Part shown: one piece after another, positions 59,960 through 64,000 of the stretch | How positions within the stretch are numbered: position 1 is the first letter of the stretch | How the letters are laid out: the number at the start of each line of letters is the position of its first letter | Source of the DNA: Clostridia bacterium | GTDB lineage: Bacteria > Bacillota > Clostridia > Christensenellales > Aristaeellaceae | Direction of reading: 5' to 3' | DNA: 64,000 bases | Assembly (NCBI GenBank): GCA_017429695.1 | Contig: JAFROK010000023.1 | Coordinates: 62,001-126,000, forward strand | Position numbers and translations under genes: made by a program | The notes under the pieces: model-generated | The model's database searches: none | What the model was told of the DNA's origin: nothing | The model's input: only the letters and a program-made list of their open reading frames with translations

Positions 59960-61228
59960 TCAGCAGCTTCCCGCTTTCAGCGCCCGCTCCCCAATATCCC
60001 TTCTGCAGTACCTGTTCTCAAACGCAATCCGGTCCGCCAGGGCATAGGCTTCGTCCCGGGCCACCGCAAGGCTGTCCGCCACTGCGGTCACGCCCAGCAC
60101 CCGTCCGCCGTTTGTCACGAGCTTCCCGTCCTTCAGGGCGGCGCCGGCCACAAACACATGCGGCAGCACATCCGCCGGAATGGCAATCTCATAGCCCTTG
60201 CCGTAGGAGCCAGGGTATCCGGCGGAAGCCAGCACCACACAGCAGGCATGGGCATCGCGGAACTTCACTTCACATTCCGCCAGCTTTCCGGCAGTAACGG
60301 CCTGCATCACCGTCAGCAGGTCGCTTTCCAGCAGCGGCAGCACCACCTGAGTTTCCGGGTCGCCGAAGCGGCAGTTGTACTCGATCACCTTCGGGCCGTC
60401 TTTGGTAATCATCAGGCCAAAGTACAGGCATCCACGGAACTCACGCCCCTCCGCCTTCATCGCCCGGATCGTCGGCAGGAAGATCTTTTCCATGCACTGG
60501 GCGGCAACCGCTTCCGTATAGAAGGGATTCGGCGCGACGGTACCCATGCCGCCGGTATTGGGGCCCGTGTCCCCGTCCCCGGCCCGCTTGTGGTCCATGC
60601 TGGATACCATCGGCACCACGGTGGTTCCGTCCGTAAAGCTCAGCACGGAGACTTCCGGGCCTTCCAGGTATTCCTCAATCACGATCCGGTCGCCGCTGGC
60701 GCCGAACTTCTTGTCCTCCATAGCCTCCCGGACCGCCGCAACAGCCTCTTCCCGGGTCATGGCCACGGTAACACCCTTGCCCAGGGCCAGGCCGTCCGCC
60801 TTGATCACGGTGGGAACCGGCGCGGTTTTCAGGTAATCCAGCGCGTCCGCCGCGCTGTCGAACACCCGGTATTCCGCCGTGGGAATGCCGTATTTCTTCA
60901 TCAGGTCCTTGGCAAACACCTTGCTTCCTTCGATGACCGCCGCATTTTTCCGCGGGCCGAAGCAGGGAATGCCCTCCGCTTCCAGCGCGTCCACGCATCC
61001 CAGCGCCAGCGGATCGTCCGGCGCCACCACCGCGTAATCAATCGCGTTTTCCTTCGCAAAAGCCACGATACCGTCGATATCCTTGGCACCGACCGGGACG
61101 CAGATCGCGTCCGCCGCGATGCCCCCGTTGCCCGGCAGGGCATAGATGGTTTCAACGGAAAGGTTTTCCTTCAGTTTCCGGATGATGGCGTGCTCCCGGC
61201 CGCCGCCGCCGACTACCAGTAGTTTCAT
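59960..61228 (-). CDS. purD: Phosphoribosylamine-glycine ligase
   Basis: PurD (422 residues) joins glycine to phosphoribosylamine in step 2 of purine synthesis. The N-terminal GGGGREHAI and the ATP-grasp region (GDPETQVVLPLLESDL) are intact. The start has AAGGAG upstream. The stop codon touches the right arm of the inverted repeat before purL. Confidence 0.97.
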   Translation of the reverse strand: MKLLVVGGGGREHAIIRKLKENLSVETIYALPGNGGIAADAICVPVGAKDIDGIVAFAKENAIDYAVVAPDDPLALGCVDALEAEGIPCFGPRKNAAVIEGSKVFAKDLMKKYGIPTAEYRVFDSAADALDYLKTAPVPTVIKADGLALGKGVTVAMTREEAVAAVREAMEDKKFGASGDRIVIEEYLEGPEVSVLSFTDGTTVVPMVSSMDHKRAGDGDTGPNTGGMGTVAPNPFYTEAVAAQCMEKIFLPTIRAMKAEGREFRGCLYFGLMITKDGPKVIEYNCRFGDPETQVVLPLLESDLLTVMQAVTAGKLAECEVKFRDAHACCVVLASAGYPGSYGKGYEIAIPADVLPHVFVAGAALKDGKLVTNGGRVLGVTAVADSLAVARDEAYALADRIAFENRYCRRDIGERALKAGSC

Positions 61229-61249
61229 GGTGTACTCCTTATTTCTGCA

Positions 61250-62434
61250 TCAATGATGGAACAGCCGCATATGCGTGAAGCACATGGTCATTCCGTATTT
61301 GTCGCAGCAATCGATCACGGCGTCGTCCCGGATGGATCCGCCGGGCTCCGCAATGTACTTCACGCCGCTGCGGTAGGCGCGCTCGATGTTGTCGCTGAAG
61401 GGGAAGAAGGCGTCGGAGCCCAGGGCCACGTTCTGCCGGGTGCTCAGGAAGGCTTTCTTATCCTCGTCGGTCAGCGGCGCGGGCTGCGCGGTGAAGTATT
61501 TCTGCCAGCTACCGTCGGCGCAGACGTCTTCTTCGTTCTGGTTGATGTAGCCGTCGATCACGTTGTCCCGTTCCGGCCGGCCCAGGTCGTCCCGGAAGGG
61601 CAGGTTCAGGACCTTTTCATGCTGCCGCAGGAACCAGGTGTCCGCCTTGGAACCCGCCAGGCGGGTGCAGTGGATCCGGCTCTGCTGGCCGGCGCCCACG
61701 CCGATCGCCTGTCCGTCCACCGCGTAGCATACGGAGTTGGACTGGGTGTATTTCAGGGTGATCAGGGCGATGATCAGGTCACGGACGGCGCTGTCCGGCA
61801 GGTCCTTGTTCTTCGTTACGATCTCGCTCAGCAGTTCCCGGTTGATTTCGAAGTTGTTCCGGCCCTGCTCGAAGGTGATGCCAAACACCTGTTTGCGTTC
61901 CTGGGCTTCAGGGATATAGTCCGGATCGATCTGTACGATATTGTAGTTGCCCTTGCGCTTGGTTTTGAGGATCTCCAGCGCTTCCGGTTCATACCCGGGG
62001 GCGATCACGCCGTCGGATACTTCCCGCTTCAGCATTTTCGCGGTGGTCACGTCGCATACGTCGCTCATGGCCACCCAGTCGCCGAAGGAGCACATCCGGT
62101 CTGTGCCGCGGGCGCGGGCGTAGGCGCAGGCCAGCGGGGAATCATCCAGCCCTTCGATATCATCCACGAAGCAGGCCTTTTTCAGGTCGTCGCTCAGCGG
62201 AATACCGACCGCCGCGGAGGTGGGGCTCACGTGTTTGAAGGAGGTCACCGCCGGCAGCCCCAGGGCGGCCTTCAGTTCCTTCACCAGCTGCCAGGAGTTG
62301 AACGCATCCAGGAAGTTGATGTAGCCCGGCCGTCCGGACAGGATGGTAATCGGCAGGTCGCTGCCGTCGTTCATGTAGATCTTTGCGGGTTTCTGGTTGG
62401 GGTTGCATCCGTACTTCAGCTCAAACTCTTTCAT
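61250..62434 (-). CDS. purH: AICAR transformylase (standalone, PurH C-terminal domain type)
   Basis: The 394-residue protein is only the AICAR transformylase half of the usual bifunctional PurH (about 510-530 residues); the IMP cyclohydrolase domain is missing. It starts with its own GGAGGACAGGAAC site, and its first residues are not a truncated cyclohydrolase, so this is a genuine single-domain gene. The cyclohydrolase step is provided by the adjacent PurO-type gene. It uses 10-formyl-tetrahydrofolate made by Fhs. Confidence 0.93.
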   Translation of the reverse strand: MKEFELKYGCNPNQKPAKIYMNDGSDLPITILSGRPGYINFLDAFNSWQLVKELKAALGLPAVTSFKHVSPTSAAVGIPLSDDLKKACFVDDIEGLDDSPLACAYARARGTDRMCSFGDWVAMSDVCDVTTAKMLKREVSDGVIAPGYEPEALEILKTKRKGNYNIVQIDPDYIPEAQERKQVFGITFEQGRNNFEINRELLSEIVTKNKDLPDSAVRDLIIALITLKYTQSNSVCYAVDGQAIGVGAGQQSRIHCTRLAGSKADTWFLRQHEKVLNLPFRDDLGRPERDNVIDGYINQNEEDVCADGSWQKYFTAQPAPLTDEDKKAFLSTRQNVALGSDAFFPFSDNIERAYRSGVKYIAEPGGSIRDDAVIDCCDKYGMTMCFTHMRLFHH

Positions 62435-62452
62435 GTTCCTGTCCTCCTGTCA

Positions 62453-63172
62453 TTACTGATTCTTGTTGACCAGCCGGTTTTCGGTTTTGCCGGTTTTAAG
62501 GTCCACATACCTCACGTAGAGGCTGATTTTGTTCTGCTCGTTCAGGGCCTTCCAGATGCGGTTTGTCATCTCGTCGATGTCGTCGCACACAGCGATCCGC
62601 TCGGGTTCTCCCTGGAAGGTCGGAATCGGGTTTCCGTCGCACACATAGGTGTGGATGAAGTGTCCCAGGCCGGCCTTCGGCGCGTAAGTATAGGTGAAGC
62701 GGTTACAGGCGCTGCCTTCCGCGTCGGCGCTCTTCAGGATGCTCATCTGGTAGGTGAAATCCCCCTCGCCGAAGGTCAGCATGCCGCTGATGCGGGGCGT
62801 AAAGTTCGGGCCGTCCGGCTCAAACTCACGGCTTTCCAGCGCCTTTTTGAAGCACTTGCCTTCCTTCAGGCCGTCATAGATCGTATCCGTCTGGTTGCCG
62901 TTGGTCACGATCAGGTTGTTTTCGAATGACCGGATCGCGGCATAGATGATCAGGGACGGATCCTGCACCTTGGACGTGTCAAAGGGCTCGGTGAACACTT
63001 CGCCGTTCTTCTCGGTAAAAATCCGGTTCCGGCTGTTTTCGCTGCGGCCCATGATGAAGTAGGCCGTCATGGCTTTCGTTCCGTCCGGCGTCAGGCCGAT
63101 GACGATGCCCCGCCCGGGATAGGTGTTGTTCTCCAGCAGTTCTTCGGGGGTATTGATCCTGTAGATGTCCAT
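62453..63172 (-). CDS. purO: PurO-type IMP cyclohydrolase
   Basis: The 239-residue protein matches the IMP cyclohydrolase family first found in archaea (PurO) and closes FAICAR to IMP. Family features include YPGRGIVIGLTPDG and NRIFTEKNGEVFT near the start and the central FTYTYAPKAGLGHFIHTY. It lies 18 bases from the standalone AICAR transformylase, so the two replace PurH. The start has GGAGG upstream. Confidence 0.88.
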   Translation of the reverse strand: MDIYRINTPEELLENNTYPGRGIVIGLTPDGTKAMTAYFIMGRSENSRNRIFTEKNGEVFTEPFDTSKVQDPSLIIYAAIRSFENNLIVTNGNQTDTIYDGLKEGKCFKKALESREFEPDGPNFTPRISGMLTFGEGDFTYQMSILKSADAEGSACNRFTYTYAPKAGLGHFIHTYVCDGNPIPTFQGEPERIAVCDDIDEMTNRIWKALNEQNKISLYVRYVDLKTGKTENRLVNKNQ

Positions 63173-63190
63173 GTGCAGCCTCCTGTACTT

Positions 63191-63210
63191 TAGTGATTAG
63201 TGGTTGGTAA
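63191..63210. repeat. Junction repeat overlapping the purN stop
   Basis: AGTGATTAGTGGTTGG provides the purN stop codon and last residues; it resembles the repeat at 38169. Confidence 0.5.
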
Positions 63211-63808
63211 TTTCCCTGCAGACTTTTTCCACGCTCTGCGGCAGGATGATCCATTCCGCCTGCTCCATGACCCGGCGCTGCAGGATTTCCGGGGTGTCCC
63301 AGTCCTGAATCTCCACCGCCTTCTGGGCGATGATCTCGCCGCCGTCCGGAATCTCGTTGACAAAATGCACCGTCGCGCCGGTCACCTTCACGCCCCGGGC
63401 CAGCGCCGCCTCGTGCACCTTCAGGCCGTAGAATCCCGCGCCGCAGAAGCTGGGAATCAGGCTCGGATGCACATTGATGATCCGGCGCTCATACAGGGTG
63501 GTAAAGTTCTCCGTCAGGATGCTCAGGAATCCTGCCAGGACAATCAGGTCTGTCCGGTTCTTCTCCAGCGCCTCCACCAGTTTGCCTTCAAAGGCCGCCT
63601 GGCCGCCGCAGGCTTTCTTGTTGATCTCGATTCCGGGAATCCCGGCGTTCTTCGCCCGCTCCAGCGCGTAGGCGCCGGCCCGATCGCTGATCACCAGGGT
63701 AATTTCCCCGTGGGGGATCTCCCCGCGGGCCTGCGCGTCCAGGATCGCCTGCAGGTTTGTTCCGCCGCCGGAAACCAGTACCGCCACCCGGGCTTTCTTC
63801 TCCGCCAT
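63197..63808 (-). CDS. purN: Phosphoribosylglycinamide formyltransferase
   Basis: PurN (203 residues) formylates GAR using 10-formyl-tetrahydrofolate. The catalytic Asn112, His114 (NVHPSLIPSF) and Asp155 (NEIPDGGEII) are present. The start at 63808 follows AAGGA; the frame continues upstream into purM sequence and is rejected. The stop lies inside a junction repeat. Confidence 0.95.
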   Translation of the reverse strand: MAEKKARVAVLVSGGGTNLQAILDAQARGEIPHGEITLVISDRAGAYALERAKNAGIPGIEINKKACGGQAAFEGKLVEALEKNRTDLIVLAGFLSILTENFTTLYERRIINVHPSLIPSFCGAGFYGLKVHEAALARGVKVTGATVHFVNEIPDGGEIIAQKAVEIQDWDTPEILQRRVMEQAEWIILPQSVEKVCREITNH

Positions 63809-63830
63809 GCGATGGTTCCTTTCCCCGCGA

Positions 63831-64000
63831 TCAGATGATGCGGATCTTGCTTTCGCTTTCCTCAATTTCGCCGATCCGGTACGCGTCCACGCCGTTTTCC
63901 TTCAGGATCCGCAGCGCCTTTTCCGCGTCCTCCGCCGCAACGACCACGCTCATGCCCACACCCATGTTGTAGGTGTTGAACATATCGTGCTCGCTGATAC
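63831..64000 (-). CDS. purM: Phosphoribosylformylglycinamidine cyclo-ligase, C-terminal part
   Basis: The last 55 or so codons of PurM are visible on the minus strand, with the family's FNTYNMGVGMSVVV motif, ending EESESKIRII. The N-terminus lies beyond base 64000. It is the first visible gene of the purine operon, 22 bases before purN. Confidence 0.9.
   Translation of the reverse strand, partial: ISEHDMFNTYNMGVGMSVVVAAEDAEKALRILKENGVDAYRIGEIEESESKIRII

Noticed and set aside
61250-62434. Truncated purH pseudogene
   Set aside because: It has its own ribosome site, a complete transformylase domain and an adjacent PurO-type partner.

Overview
The window is a 64 kb piece of a GC-rich bacterial chromosome, most likely from a gut- or rumen-type member of the Clostridia (Bacillota). 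This rests on gene content, not on a marker-gene search: strong GGAGG ribosome sites, a PurL of the large single-chain type, a standalone AICAR transformylase beside a PurO-type IMP cyclohydrolase, formate-tetrahydrofolate ligase, YebC, and many glycosidases with ABC sugar or oligosaccharide importers. No rRNA, tRNA, CRISPR array, insertion sequence or phage gene was seen.

Layout. 1-17,300 is mostly housekeeping on the minus strand: a partial GGDEF protein (plus strand), a serine hydrolase, pyrimidine-nucleoside phosphorylase, yebC, then tsaD, a GGDEF protein, a GtrA-like protein and uvrA, then a DUF1461-type membrane protein, prfB and secA, and two membrane proteins of unknown role. 17,400-38,150 is a carbohydrate region: an orphan solute-binding protein; a tandem DJ-1/PfpI protein with an MFS transporter; an RpiR regulator; a GH2 beta-mannosidase divergent from a Gfo/Idh oxidoreductase and an isomerase-propeller fusion; then a six-gene minus-strand operon (monooxygenase-like protein, zinc-ribbon protein, two GH3 enzymes, AraC regulator, MFS transporter); a small plus-strand gene; and a third GH3 enzyme. 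38,240-45,312 is a complete peptide-type ABC importer lying upstream of that third GH3 gene. 45,690-49,610 is a CUT1-type sugar ABC importer without its ATPase. 49,757-54,408 holds an IlvD/Edd dehydratase, a MATE exporter and rarA. 54,448-64,000 is a purine operon transcribed purM-purN-purO-AICAR transformylase-purD-purL-fhs.

How the genes fit together. The central region looks like a set of oligosaccharide uptake and cleavage modules. Importers bring in beta-linked oligosaccharides, intracellular GH2 and GH3 enzymes cut them, and an oxidoreductase, isomerase and dehydratase may process the products under RpiR and AraC control. The purine operon ends with fhs, which makes the 10-formyl-tetrahydrofolate used by PurN and AICAR transformylase.

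The most unusual signal is in the importers. All three solute-binding proteins have signal peptides without a lipobox cysteine, and three of the four permeases carry large extra segments predicted to lie outside the membrane (about 300, 145 and 225 residues). Other notable items are the TIM-barrel plus beta-propeller fusion, the tandem DJ-1 protein, a domain-permuted GH3 enzyme, and repeated sequence elements at gene junctions.
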